Source of the DNA: JBEHWX01 sp048498995
GTDB lineage: Bacteria > Bacteroidota > Ignavibacteria > OLB7
DNA length: 58,747 nt
Assembly (NCBI GenBank): GCA_048498995.1
Contig: JBEHWX010000030.1
Coordinates: 1 to 58,747, forward strand
Direction of reading: 5' to 3'
A program made the position numbers and the translations under genes. The notes under the pieces were generated by a model. That model saw nothing but the letters and a program-made list of their open reading frames with translations, was not told the origin of the DNA and searched no databases. Shown here one piece after another: positions 27,211 through 36,740 of this stretch; within the stretch, counting starts at the first letter, position 1, and the number at the start of each line of letters is the position of its first letter.

Positions 27211-27237
27211 GCTTCGTCGGAATCGGGTGTGGAATAG

Positions 27238-27807
27238 TCAGCGGTCGGCGGGTGTCCGACGCAGCCGGGAAGCGATCGCCCGGCCGAGGCGGATGCCGGC
27301 CGGAAAGAAGAGGAGATCGAGGAGCACGGTGCCCCCCACATACGCCGCCATGATGCCCGGGAGCGCCATGTCGACGCTCCAGTCACGCAGCCAGAGCACC
27401 AGGACCATGACGGCCGGCGCCAGCATCAGCGCGCCGAGGAGGGAGCGCGCCGCGCAACGACCGGGATCGAGCAGGAACCCGGGATTGCCCGATCCGCTCC
27501 CGCCCGATGCACGAATATCGGCTCGCCCGGTGTTCTCCGCGCCACGAGCCCATCGCCTCCAGGCCGCATCCGCGATCATGAGCCTGCCGAGCGAGAGTGA
27601 TCCATAGACGAAGAAGAAGATGGGACAGAGGACGAGATTCGCACCGGCGCGGAAGAGCCATTGCTCCGTGTTGAATCTGTACGTAAACGTGTACGGTTCC
27701 GTCGCTTCCACTCCCGCCGCGACGAGTGCCTGCACACAGCCGAGGAGAGTGGCGATGAGCGCAATGGAATGGAGAATTCGCGAGATAGGGAGTCGGGAAA
27801 ACATCAT
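27238..27807 (-). CDS. Membrane protein of unknown function
   Basis: The 189-residue product starts at 27807; a second ATG follows at once. Hydrophobic segments lie at about 10-32 (ILHSIALIATLLGCVQALVAAG), 52-72 (AGANLVLCPIFFFVYGSLSLG), 120-142 (ARSLLGALMLAPAVMVLVLWL) and 150-172. A hydrophilic Gly/Ser loop sits between the second and third. No catalytic motif and no known family were recognised. It lies between the double DUF3592-like gene (70 bases upstream) and the four-helix protein (27 bases downstream), which suggests co-transcription and perhaps a shared membrane complex; that is inference. Confidence 0.7.
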   Translation of the reverse strand: MMFSRLPISRILHSIALIATLLGCVQALVAAGVEATEPYTFTYRFNTEQWLFRAGANLVLCPIFFFVYGSLSLGRLMIADAAWRRWARGAENTGRADIRASGGSGSGNPGFLLDPGRCAARSLLGALMLAPAVMVLVLWLRDWSVDMALPGIMAAYVGGTVLLDLLFFPAGIRLGRAIASRLRRTPADR

Positions 27808-27876
27808 CGAAAAACTGAACCACGTGGAACCGCAATATCACATTCCGGCGCAATCCATCGCGACATGATGCTCGCG

Positions 27877-28758
27877 TCAGCATCCCCGCGGGAGCCGAAC
27901 AAGCGCGAGAAGCGTGAAGATGAGCACGAGGCTGCTCAGAACGAACATCATGGTCACCTGGAACCGCGCGCCGATCCTCCGCTCCAGAACGCAATCGGTC
28001 GGGTCGGAGGGGTCGTAGGAAACCATCACCTTCGCCGAGCGCCGGTAGCTCTCGAGCGTTCGCCTGGCCGCCTCCTTCGACGAGCGCTGGCGAGGACCGA
28101 TCCAGATCCGGTCCCCCTCGAACGGCACGCCGGCCGCCTCGAACCTGTATCGTACCACCGGCATGTAGTCGGTGCCATGTCTCCCATGATACTCATCCAC
28201 GCGTGTCCAGAGTATCATCCCTTCCACCGCCCGCCAGCTCCCGCTCCATAGCCTTCTCAGGAGAATGCGCATTCCGACGAGCCCCAGCCCCATTCCCGCG
28301 ATCGGGACTCCAGCCATGAGCCACCATGCCCAGAGAATCCCCGCTCCGATCACCATGTCGGCAAACGATGCAATCGCGATCACGAACAGCAGAAGCGTCG
28401 TGATATTCTCGGCATGAAGGCCGGGCTCGAGCACGGACACCTCCGGCCGCTCCGGATCGTAATAGACCGACGCCGGGTGTCCGGAGACGAATTGTCCCCA
28501 ACGGGCACCGAGGAGCTCCGCCCAGGAGATCCGTCCGAAGCGGATGGTCTCACCACGATGGGTAACGCCATCCACGACATACCGATAGCGGATCCTGGGA
28601 AGGAATCCCTGCATCCATTCGGTTCTCGTCGACTCGATGACGTGCCCCCGCACATGGGGCCACGAACGGCTCCGCCAGGCATCGCGGAACAGGCCGCGGC
28701 GGGTCGCGAGCAGGATGGCCAGAAGAGTGATGGCCGTGACGAGGATGATATCGAACAT
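27877..28758 (-). CDS. Membrane protein with two DUF3592-like modules
   Basis: The product has 293 residues from the ATG at 28758; the frame is open to 28815. The first membrane helix is IILVTAITLLAILLA. The first module has RYRYVVDGVTHRGETIRFG and SVYYDPERPEVSVLEPG. Two helices follow (about 135-180), then the second module (RYRFEAAGVPFEGDRIWIG, then VSYDPSDPTDCVLERR) and a final helix (MMFVLSSLVLIFTLLALV). Each module matches the DUF3592 pattern seen in the 153-residue protein nearby, so this is a tandem duplication within one chain. The role is unknown. It is the first gene of the four-gene membrane cluster. Confidence 0.82.
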   Translation of the reverse strand: MFDIILVTAITLLAILLATRRGLFRDAWRSRSWPHVRGHVIESTRTEWMQGFLPRIRYRYVVDGVTHRGETIRFGRISWAELLGARWGQFVSGHPASVYYDPERPEVSVLEPGLHAENITTLLLFVIAIASFADMVIGAGILWAWWLMAGVPIAGMGLGLVGMRILLRRLWSGSWRAVEGMILWTRVDEYHGRHGTDYMPVVRYRFEAAGVPFEGDRIWIGPRQRSSKEAARRTLESYRRSAKVMVSYDPSDPTDCVLERRIGARFQVTMMFVLSSLVLIFTLLALVRLPRGC

Positions 28759-29402
28759 GTCGGTCAAGGGTTGGCATCGCCACGCCACTCGGCGGCCATG
28801 ACGATGGCCGACCATGTACGGGAGGCGCGCGGCAAAGATGCGACGACGATCATCCGATTGAAGGCCTCACCGGAACATCACCGCGACGGCTCCAATGCTC
28901 CCGAGCTGCTTTCTCACCACGCTCGGCCATCGGAATCCCGGCCGTGATAGTAGGACGCGACAGCCCAATGGCACGTAACGAACGGGGTTGGTCGGAGTGC
29001 GATACGAGCAACGGATCCCCATGAAAAATCGGAGCGTTCTCCACATGGGACCATGAGCAATATGCGTTCATTCTGGTGCCGCGGCGGACATCATGGGCGC
29101 CATCGTGGCAACGAGTCGAATATATTCGAGCACGAAATACATAACAGGAATACGTGCATTTTCCTCACGCGGCGTGACGGATCATCACGGAAAAAGAAAA
29201 TTCACGCATGACAAAAAATTCATTTGGTGGCGCGGAATAATCTCACGTTCTTTGCAGCCCAGTTCAATCAGTACTTATCGATAACGCGCGGGAGAATTCC
29301 CTTACGATGACCTCCAATTATTACGATATCGTTCCATTCGGAGTCCGTACCGGGAGGTATGCGCCTGCTGCTCGTCGATAGGTAACTGTTCAGACAACGT
29401 AC
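28759..29402. other. AT-rich gene-free stretch, possible small-RNA locus
   Basis: No protein gene is supported between the minus-strand DUF3592-like gene and the plus-strand ABC transporter gene. From about 29090 to 29340 the sequence is much richer in A and T than the rest of the window, with runs such as GAAAAAGAAAATTC and ACAAAAAATTCATTTGG. It leads directly into a strong plus-strand intrinsic terminator at 29403. That arrangement, AT-rich promoter-like DNA followed by an unattached terminator, would fit a small RNA of roughly 100-250 bases or the leader of the downstream ABC operon with attenuation. I could not match it to tmRNA, SRP RNA, RNase P or a known riboswitch. Confidence 0.45.
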
Positions 29403-29450
29403 CGAACGACCGTGGGCGCGTCCGAAGCACCCACGGTCGTTCGCTTTTTC
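29403..29450 (+). terminator. Orphan intrinsic terminator before the ABC exporter genes
   Basis: A 14-pair perfect stem (arms 29403-29416 and 29430-29443) with a short loop is followed by CTTTTTC. The T-run makes it directional on the plus strand. No plus-strand gene precedes it for about 3 kb. The ABC exporter gene starts about 200 bases later, so it is either the end of a non-coding RNA or an attenuator. Confidence 0.8.
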
Positions 29451-29655
29451 CCCCATCCGAAGCGAGCCGGTCGTGGACCTCCCTCTCAGGGAGAGTGCCT
29501 CACGTCCCGTTCATCTCCGGAGTCGCCGGCCCGGCCGGCATCGCAGGGAGCACCATGCCCTTCCATCCCTGCTCCGCTACTCGACATCCCGCATCAATCC
29601 CATTCCGTCCACCATTGGCGGCGCGCACGGCGCGCTCCGCGATGGCGCATACACC

Positions 29656-31449
29656 ATGAATATTTCGCTCAGACGATACGGGAGTCTTCTCCTCACCTAT
29701 CTCCGTCCGCAGAAACGGCGGGCACTTCTGCTGGTCGCGCTCCTCGTGGTCGGCATCGCCGTGCAGCTCACGATCCCGCAGATTCTCCGCTGGTTCCTCG
29801 ACGCGGTCGGCTCCGGTCAGCCGATGGGGCATCTCACGCTCGCGGCCGTGCTCTTTCTCATCGCCGGCCTGATCAATCAGGCGCTCACCTCGGCCGCGAC
29901 CTACGTCGGCGCCGACGTGGGATGGAGCGCCACCAACCAGCTCCGATCCGATCTGGCCGAGCATTGCCTGAAGCTCGACATGTCGTTCCACAACGACCGC
30001 ACGCCGGGGGAGCTGATCGAGCGGATCGACGGCGACGTCACCGCGCTGGCGAACTTCTTCTCCCAGCTCGTGGTCAAGATCGTCGGCGCCATGCTGCTGA
30101 TGTCCGGCGCGCTGGTTCTCCTCTGCATCGAGAACTGGAAGGTCGGCGCGATCATGGCGCTCTTCGTGATCGTCGCGGTCTTCGTGCTGGAACGGATGAA
30201 GGAGATCGCCGTACCCTCCACGGAGCGGGAGCGGGAGGCCAGCGCCGGCTTCTACGGATTCATCGAGGAGCGCCTTGCCGGCCTCGACGACATCCGGGGC
30301 AACGGCGCCGGCGCATACGTGATGCATCGCTTCCATGCCGTCAACGAACGGATGTTCCGGGACGGCCGGAAGGCGTGGCTGATGCGCGCCTCGATCTGGA
30401 TCGCGATCATCATTCTCTTCACCATCGGCGACGCGCTCTCGCTCGGGCTCGGCATCGGCCTGCTCCGAACCGGGGCCATCACGCTCGGCACCGTCTACCT
30501 CTTCTATCAGTATACGCAGGTGATGTGGGGGGTGATCGAACAGATCATCCAGCAGATGCAGGATCTGCAGAAGGCCGGCGCCAGCATCGTTCGCATCCAG
30601 GAGCTGCTGGCGATCTCCCCTTCCATGCGTGACGGCGAGCGGACGGATTTTCCGTCCGGTCCCGCCTCGGTCGAGCTCGATCATGTCGGGTTCGCCTATG
30701 GCGCCAAGGGGGTCGTGCTCGATGACGTCACCTTCACCCTCGCCCCGGGACGCGTGCTCGGTCTGCTCGGCAGAACCGGCAGCGGCAAGACCACGCTCAC
30801 CCGCCTGCTGTTCCGCCTCTACGATCCGACATCCGGCGGCGTCCGCGTCGGCGGCATCGATGTGCGGGCCGCCCGGCTCGAGGCGCTCCGCGGCCGCGTG
30901 GCGATGGTGACCCAGGAGGTACAACTGTTCCACGCGACCCTGCGCGACAACCTCACCTTCTTCGACCACGCGATCTCCGACGAGCGCATCTGGGAGGTGA
31001 TCGACGAGCTGGGGCTCCGCGGCTGGTACGGGGGGATGCCCCAGGGGCTCGACACTCCGCTGCGCGCCGGCGGCGGCGGGCTCTCGGCCGGCGAGGCGCA
31101 GCTGGTGGCCTTCACCCGCGTGTTCCTGCAGGATCCCGGCCTGGTGATCCTCGACGAGCCATCCTCCCGGATGGACCGCGCCACCGAACAGCTGCTGGAG
31201 CGCTCGATGGAGCGTCTGCTCAGAAACCGCACCGCGATCATCATCGCGCATCGCCTCTCGACGGTGATGCGCGCCGACGAGATCATGATCCTCGACAAGG
31301 GACGGATCGTCGAGCATGGCGAGCGGGCGCGGCTGGCGGCCGACACCGGATCGCGCTTCCATCGCCTGCTCGAGAGCGGCCACGAGATGGAGACGCTGGA
31401 CTCCGTGATCGATAGCGCGCTGGCACCGCTACCGGCCTTCGGGACCTGA
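29656..31449 (+). CDS. ABC exporter half-transporter, catalytic-glutamate subunit
   Basis: The product has 597 residues from the ATG at 29656; the frame is open from 29473 but the upstream part is Arg/Pro-rich. An N-terminal six-helix exporter domain (about 20-310) precedes a nucleotide-binding domain (about 338-575). Visible motifs are Walker A GRTGSGKTT (372-380), Q-loop VTQE, an altered signature LSAGE (476-480, usual form LSGGQ), Walker B LVILDEPSS with the catalytic glutamate E501, and H532 of the H-loop in IIIAHRLST. Half-exporters work as dimers. The next gene encodes a second half with complementary deviations, so they probably form one heterodimer. Substrate unknown; lipids, peptides or drugs are all possible. 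Confidence 0.93.
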   Translation: MNISLRRYGSLLLTYLRPQKRRALLLVALLVVGIAVQLTIPQILRWFLDAVGSGQPMGHLTLAAVLFLIAGLINQALTSAATYVGADVGWSATNQLRSDLAEHCLKLDMSFHNDRTPGELIERIDGDVTALANFFSQLVVKIVGAMLLMSGALVLLCIENWKVGAIMALFVIVAVFVLERMKEIAVPSTEREREASAGFYGFIEERLAGLDDIRGNGAGAYVMHRFHAVNERMFRDGRKAWLMRASIWIAIIILFTIGDALSLGLGIGLLRTGAITLGTVYLFYQYTQVMWGVIEQIIQQMQDLQKAGASIVRIQELLAISPSMRDGERTDFPSGPASVELDHVGFAYGAKGVVLDDVTFTLAPGRVLGLLGRTGSGKTTLTRLLFRLYDPTSGGVRVGGIDVRAARLEALRGRVAMVTQEVQLFHATLRDNLTFFDHAISDERIWEVIDELGLRGWYGGMPQGLDTPLRAGGGGLSAGEAQLVAFTRVFLQDPGLVILDEPSSRMDRATEQLLERSMERLLRNRTAIIIAHRLSTVMRADEIMILDKGRIVEHGERARLAADTGSRFHRLLESGHEMETLDSVIDSALAPLPAFGT

Positions 31450-31629
31450 GCCATGGCGCGACATCTGACGACGAGGCGCGGCCGGCAACGCCGCGGGCGA
31501 CGACGACGAACCAACTTCTGATACATGCGACGGGCCGATCGTGCGAGCGCGAACGGCGCGGAGCCGTCCCCGAGACGGGTCCGCGCCCGACGCCGCTCCG
31601 GCGCCCGCGACAATGAAGGATTCACATCC

Positions 31630-33426
31630 ATGCAGACCGTACGACAAACCTACAGGCTCGCGCGCTACAGGCCGGGCCTCTTCCTCCTGGCGGCGCTCTC
31701 CTGGAGCGCCTTCCACACCGTGCCGATCGCGACCGGACTTCTGGTGAAGCGGATCTTCGATCAGCTCGGCGGCCACGCCGAGGCCGGAACCGACGTCTGG
31801 ACACTGCTTGCGCTCCTGGTCGGCATCGGCGTGGCGCGCATCACGATCATGATCGGCGGGTTCTTCAGCTGGTCGACCCTCTTCTACACGCTCTGCGCCC
31901 TGCTGCGCCGGAACATGCTCGCCTGGGTGGTGGCCGGCCCCGGAACCCGCGGCCTGCCCGACTCCCCGGGCGAGGCGGTGAGCCGCTTCCGCGACGACGT
32001 GGAGGAGGTGCTCCGGCTGGTCGAGGGATGGACCGATGCCGGCGGCTTCCTTGCCGTGGCGCTCGCCTCGCTCGGCATCATGTTCTCGATCGCCCCGATC
32101 ACCGCAATGGTGGTGCTCCTGCCGCTGGCGGTGATAGCTGTGTTCGGCCATCGGGTCGGCGGACGCATCCGGAAATATCGGAAGGCCAACCGCGAGGCCA
32201 CCGGCGAGATCACCTCCTTCATCGGCGAGATCTTCAACGCCGTGCAGGCGGTAAAGGTCTCCTCGGCCGAGGAGCGGGTGGTGCGGCACTTCGACGAGCT
32301 CAACGAGCGCCGCCGGGTGGTGGCGGTGAAGGACACGCTCTTCGGCGAGATCTTCCGCTCGGTCAACGCCAACGTCGCCAACCTCGGCATCGGCCTGGTG
32401 CTGCTGATCGCGGCCGCGGGGATGCGCGATGGGAGCTTCACCGTGGGTGACTTCGCGCTCTTCGTCTACTTCCTCCAGCGCTCCACCTGGGCGATGTTCT
32501 TCTTCGGCGACCTGATCGCGCAGACCAGGCGCGCCGGCGTATCCTACGACCGGATGGAGCAGGTCTGTCATGGCGCGCCGGAGGGGACGCTGGTGGCGCA
32601 TCATCCGCTGAACATCGGCGGCGAGGCGCCGCCGGTGCCGATCCGCATCAAGCGACAGGAGGACCGACTGGAACGGCTGGTGGTGCGTGGCCTCGGCTAC
32701 CGGCACCCATCCACCGGACGCGGCATCGACGGCATCGACCTGGAGATCGCGCGGGGAAGCTTCGTGGTGGTCACCGGCCGGATCGGCTCCGGAAAGACCA
32801 CGCTCCTCCGGACGCTCCTCGGACTGCTCCCACGCGACCGCGGCGAGATTCTCTGGAACGACGTACCGGTACGGGATCCGTCGACGCAGCTCACGCCGCC
32901 GCGCGTGGCCTACACGCCGCAGGTGCCGAGGCTGTTCAGCGACACGCTGGAGCACAACATCCTGATGGGGGCTCCGGCGGCCGGACTCAATGAGGCGATC
33001 TCCCTGGCGATCATGGAGCCGGACGTGGCGCGGCTCGAGACCGGGCTTGCCACCGAGGTCGGCCCGCGCGGCGTGAAGCTCTCCGGCGGCCAGGTGCAGC
33101 GCACCGCCGCGGCGCGGATGTTCGTCCGCGATCCCGAGCTGCTCGTGTTCGACGACCTTTCGAGCGCGCTCGATGTAGACAACGAGCGGCAGCGCTGGAG
33201 CCGGCTCTTCGAGCGCCGCGAGGCCACCTGCCTGGTCGCCTCGCACCGCCGGGCCGCGCTTCGCCGCGCGGATCGGATCATCGTGCTGAAAGAGGGGAAG
33301 ATCGTGGCGACCGGCACGCTCGACGAGCTGCTGGAGAGCTGCGAGGAGATGCGCTTTCTCTGGCGCGGAGGGTGGGCAACCTCCGAGGATGGCCGGCACG
33401 CGGCCACGGAAGCACCGGTGGAGTAA
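31630..33426 (+). CDS. ABC exporter half-transporter, degenerate Walker B subunit
   Basis: The product has 598 residues from the ATG at 31630; the frame is open from 31525. A six-helix exporter domain (about 15-300) and a nucleotide-binding domain (about 348-580) are present. Motifs are Walker A GRIGSGKTT (383-391), a standard signature LSGGQ (484-488), Walker B LLVFDDLSS in which D509 replaces the catalytic glutamate, and H539 in LVASHRRA. In heterodimeric exporters such as TM287/288 and TmrAB, one ATP site is degenerate, with a noncanonical Walker B in one chain and a noncanonical signature in the other. The two neighbours here fit that pattern. The gene lies 180 bases after its partner and ends before a bidirectional terminator. 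Confidence 0.93.
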   Translation: MQTVRQTYRLARYRPGLFLLAALSWSAFHTVPIATGLLVKRIFDQLGGHAEAGTDVWTLLALLVGIGVARITIMIGGFFSWSTLFYTLCALLRRNMLAWVVAGPGTRGLPDSPGEAVSRFRDDVEEVLRLVEGWTDAGGFLAVALASLGIMFSIAPITAMVVLLPLAVIAVFGHRVGGRIRKYRKANREATGEITSFIGEIFNAVQAVKVSSAEERVVRHFDELNERRRVVAVKDTLFGEIFRSVNANVANLGIGLVLLIAAAGMRDGSFTVGDFALFVYFLQRSTWAMFFFGDLIAQTRRAGVSYDRMEQVCHGAPEGTLVAHHPLNIGGEAPPVPIRIKRQEDRLERLVVRGLGYRHPSTGRGIDGIDLEIARGSFVVVTGRIGSGKTTLLRTLLGLLPRDRGEILWNDVPVRDPSTQLTPPRVAYTPQVPRLFSDTLEHNILMGAPAAGLNEAISLAIMEPDVARLETGLATEVGPRGVKLSGGQVQRTAAARMFVRDPELLVFDDLSSALDVDNERQRWSRLFERREATCLVASHRRAALRRADRIIVLKEGKIVATGTLDELLESCEEMRFLWRGGWATSEDGRHAATEAPVE

Positions 33427-33454
33427 CATCTCCACCGACAGCCATGAAACCTAC

Positions 33455-33500
33455 AGCGGCCGTGACGCGCATCGATGCGCGCCACGGCCGCTCTCATTTC
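33455..33500. terminator. Bidirectional hairpin between convergent genes
   Basis: A long GC-rich stem (arms 33455-33473 and 33474-33492, one A-C mismatch and practically no loop) lies between the ABC transporter stop and the end of the minus-strand repeat protein. A short T-rich stretch (CTCATTTC) follows on the plus strand. It probably ends transcription from the ABC genes and perhaps from both sides. Confidence 0.65.
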
Positions 33501-33527
33501 AAGCGCGCCATCGCCCCAAGCCCGGCC

Positions 33528-36500
33528 TCACTTCACCAGCACCACGCTCCCCTCCGCGCTCCATGCTCCCGATGTGAGAATACAGTGGTAGACTCCCGAC
33601 GGATGGGACGAGGCATCCCACCGGACCGCGTAGGCGCCGGGCTCGAGCGGCTCGTCGAGCGGCACGGCAACCACGCGCCCCATCGCGTCGCGCACCACCA
33701 GCCGCGTGGGCCCGTCGAGCGCCACCGAGAACCGGATCTCCGCCGATGAGGTGACCGGGTTCGGCACGATCCCCTCCAGCGCGTACTTCGCCGTCGACAT
33801 CTCGATCAGCCGAAGGCCGAGACCACAGATGGAATCGACCCGCAGATGGCCGGCGCGCGCGTCGACCACCGAGCAGGGACCGCCGCGCGTGAAGATCGCG
33901 AGCCCGAGATCGGCGCCGAGGGTCCGGCCGAGATAGGCCAGGAAGCGGAGCTCGAGGAGCGTGCCGCGCCCGTCGAGCGAGCGCCCCGGAGGCGCGACGA
34001 GCGTCACGCGGATCTCTCCGCGCGTCGAACGGTTCTCGACGATCGTCCAGCCGTCGAGCAGATGTCCGGCCGCCATGAGACCGTCGAAGCGGAAGAGCTC
34101 CGGTGCGTAGGAGATCGCCAGGTCGAGCGTGTCGATCGTGCCGGCGACGGAATCGAGCAACAGCGGCACCAGGCCGGAGGAGCCCGGAGCGATCGCCGCG
34201 TCGGTCGGCAGATGCGCCCGCAGCAGCGTCCCGGCCTTCACCGTTACCGCCACCGAATCACGTCCGGCGCACTCCCCTTCGCCCCACACGTCGACCGCAT
34301 AGACCGTGGAGGCCACGGGACGCGCGACAGTCTCGGCGCAGTCGGGACACTCCACGCCATCGGCCGGCGACCACCGGTAGCGGACGCCGCCGGACGCGCG
34401 CAGACGCACCGGCTCTCCCGGGCAGACGGTGGTATCTCCCGAGGCGAGCGCGGCCGGCACCGGCAGCACCGTCACGGTTACCTGATCGGTCGCGACGCAG
34501 GAGCCGCCGCCGGAGACGGCCAGCGTATACGTGGTCGTCGTGGAGGGATGCGCGCGCGGCGCGGCGCAGTCATCGCAGGAGAGGCCGTCCGACGGCGTCC
34601 AGTGGTAGATGCTTCCCCCGCTCCCCTGGAGCGTGGTCGTGTCGCCGGCGCAGATGGTCGCGTCGGCGCCGGCATCGGCGGCGGGGGGCGTGGCCACCGT
34701 CACGGTGACGCTATCGACCGAGACGCAGCCGTTGCGCTCGACCTCGGCGTAGAAGGTCGTGGTCTGGAGCGGCCGCGCGGTCGGCGCGGCGCAGTCGAGG
34801 CAGCTCAGGCGATCGGAGAAGCGCCAGCGGATCGGCACGTCGGATGCCGCGTGGAGCGTCACGGAGTCGCCGACGCAGATCGTGGTGTCGCGGCCGGCAT
34901 CGACGCTCGGCACCGGAAGCACCGTCACGATCACGCTCCGGGTGGCGCTACAGCCACCGGCGCCGGAGGCGGTGACCGTATAGGTCGTGCTGACCGATGG
35001 CGTGGCGATCGGATCGGCGCAGTCGGCGCAGCTCAGGCTCGCCGCCGGCCACCAGGAGAAGCTCCCGGTTCCCACGGCGCGGAGCATGGCGCGCGCGCCG
35101 GCGCAGATCGTGGTGTCCGGCGAGACGTGGACCGACGTGGAATCGAAGACGCTCACCCGCACCGAATCGACCGCGGTGCAGCCGCGCGCGTTGGTGACGG
35201 TGAGATGATAGGTCGTGCTCCGCGCCGGGCTCGCCACGGGATCGGAACAGTCGGCGCAACTGAGGTCGCCCGCCGGCTCCCAGCGAAGCTCTCCATCCCC
35301 GGAGCCATGCAGCGCGATCCGTCCGCCGGCGCAGATCGTGGTGTCGCGGCCGGCATCGACGGCCGGGAGCGCGACGGTCACGATCACCGTGTCGCCGGCA
35401 TCGGGACAGGCACTGGAGGTGCTCGCGGTCAGGACATAGGCGGTGGTCCGCGTGGGGCGCGCCACCGGATCGGGACAGTCGGTGCAGCCGAGGCCGGCGG
35501 CGGGAAGCCATCGCATCCCCGCCGGTCCGATGCCATGGAGCCGCACGGAATCGCCCGGACATATCGTCGTATCACGCCCGGCGCTCAACGGGGAGGTGAC
35601 CACCGCCACGTTCGGCAGGCCGAGCTCGGAGTGGCGTCCCTTCAGGTCGAAGCCGCGCGGGATGAACCCGCAGGCATCGCCGCGAAGATTCGGCCGCGTG
35701 ATCACCCCGAGCATGCTATCCCCCTGGCGCGCCATGTAAATCCGCCCGTCCGGCCCGAGCTGGAGCGCGCCGAGGGTGACGAGCGCGGTCTCCTGGTAGA
35801 TCAGCTCCCGCGACGAGAGGATGTCGTTGTAGCGCGGGAGGGTGAGATCGTACTGATAGAGCGTCCGCCCGAACGCCTCGGTAACGTAGAGCTTCGTGTT
35901 GTCCGGCGAGAAGCAGACGCCGTAGAGCGATTCGCTGGTCAGCAACGGGAAGTACTGATCCTGCACCTCGCCGGTGGAGGCGTCGAACTGGTGGAGCACC
36001 ACCGGCACATCCAGGCCGACGATGGCATTGGCGATCCAGCGTCCATCCGGCGATGCCTGCATGCAGCCGAGGGGACGCGATCGGATGAAGGGGCCCGACT
36101 GCGAGATCACGGGGGTGGTCACCACGCCGGTATCTGTGACGCGCCATGCGTAGAACTGATCGCTCAGCCAGGCGTGCCCGATCACCCAGACATCGCGGCC
36201 GTTGCAGTGGCGCACGGCCGTCAGCTTCTCGGTGCAGGGGGAAAGGAGAGGAACGTTCTTGAGCACGACATCGCCGAGGCCGCCATCGCGGCGGAGGTCG
36301 ACCACGGAGTACTGGTAGCCGGCGGTCTGCCAGCCACGATCCTGCGATCCGGCGGTGAAGACGTAGAAGGTGGAATCGTCACCCGGCCTGGCCACGATCA
36401 CCGCCGCCTGCGACGTCGAGGAATCGCCGTTGAGCTCGGTGCCGTTCGGCATCGGACGATGATTCCGGTTCCAGACGGTGACGCCGTCGGTATAGAAGAG

Positions 36501-36740
36501 GATGCGGCCGGTGCGGCGATCGGCGATCGACGCGGTTCCCTCGAACGAGGTAAGCGCGCCATCGGTGATCGGGCGTGCCGAGGCGCCGTTGAAGTCGATG
36601 CCGGCGAAGCGTCCGAAGTACCAGACATCGTTCTCCTTCTGCGCGAGCGCGCCGGCGGGGAGCAGCATCGCCAGCAGCAGGAGGCAGGCCAGGAACAGGC
36701 CGGCGCGTGGGAGAGGGAGCTCGAAGGTCGCGGTCGTCAT
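33528..36740 (-). CDS. Secreted beta-propeller/Ig-repeat protein with T9SS sorting domain
   Basis: The product has 1070 residues from the ATG at 36740; the open frame to 36974 is not supported. A signal peptide (FLACLLLLAMLLPAGALA) precedes a WD40-like propeller typical of Bacteroidota surface proteins (WYFGRFAGIDFNG, ILFYTDGVTVWNRNH). Six repeats of about 80-90 residues follow, built on T-T-I-C-x-G-D-S-V-x-L-H and then C-x-D-C-x-x-P-x-A-x-P-x-x-T-T-x-Y. A cohesin-like module (IAPGSSGLVPLLLDS) comes next, and then a C-terminal T9SS type A domain (VPNPVTSSAEIRFSV, final Lys). Export through the T9SS and a place at the cell surface follow from the tail. The ligand is unknown. It is a modular relative of the adhesin at the left of the window. 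Confidence 0.88.
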   Translation of the reverse strand: MTTATFELPLPRAGLFLACLLLLAMLLPAGALAQKENDVWYFGRFAGIDFNGASARPITDGALTSFEGTASIADRRTGRILFYTDGVTVWNRNHRPMPNGTELNGDSSTSQAAVIVARPGDDSTFYVFTAGSQDRGWQTAGYQYSVVDLRRDGGLGDVVLKNVPLLSPCTEKLTAVRHCNGRDVWVIGHAWLSDQFYAWRVTDTGVVTTPVISQSGPFIRSRPLGCMQASPDGRWIANAIVGLDVPVVLHQFDASTGEVQDQYFPLLTSESLYGVCFSPDNTKLYVTEAFGRTLYQYDLTLPRYNDILSSRELIYQETALVTLGALQLGPDGRIYMARQGDSMLGVITRPNLRGDACGFIPRGFDLKGRHSELGLPNVAVVTSPLSAGRDTTICPGDSVRLHGIGPAGMRWLPAAGLGCTDCPDPVARPTRTTAYVLTASTSSACPDAGDTVIVTVALPAVDAGRDTTICAGGRIALHGSGDGELRWEPAGDLSCADCSDPVASPARSTTYHLTVTNARGCTAVDSVRVSVFDSTSVHVSPDTTICAGARAMLRAVGTGSFSWWPAASLSCADCADPIATPSVSTTYTVTASGAGGCSATRSVIVTVLPVPSVDAGRDTTICVGDSVTLHAASDVPIRWRFSDRLSCLDCAAPTARPLQTTTFYAEVERNGCVSVDSVTVTVATPPAADAGADATICAGDTTTLQGSGGSIYHWTPSDGLSCDDCAAPRAHPSTTTTYTLAVSGGGSCVATDQVTVTVLPVPAALASGDTTVCPGEPVRLRASGGVRYRWSPADGVECPDCAETVARPVASTVYAVDVWGEGECAGRDSVAVTVKAGTLLRAHLPTDAAIAPGSSGLVPLLLDSVAGTIDTLDLAISYAPELFRFDGLMAAGHLLDGWTIVENRSTRGEIRVTLVAPPGRSLDGRGTLLELRFLAYLGRTLGADLGLAIFTRGGPCSVVDARAGHLRVDSICGLGLRLIEMSTAKYALEGIVPNPVTSSAEIRFSVALDGPTRLVVRDAMGRVVAVPLDEPLEPGAYAVRWDASSHPSGVYHCILTSGAWSAEGSVVLVK

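Noticed and set aside
29500..31383. A 627-codon minus-strand frame opposite the first ABC gene
   Set aside because: Antisense shadow of a gene with complete Walker and signature motifs.
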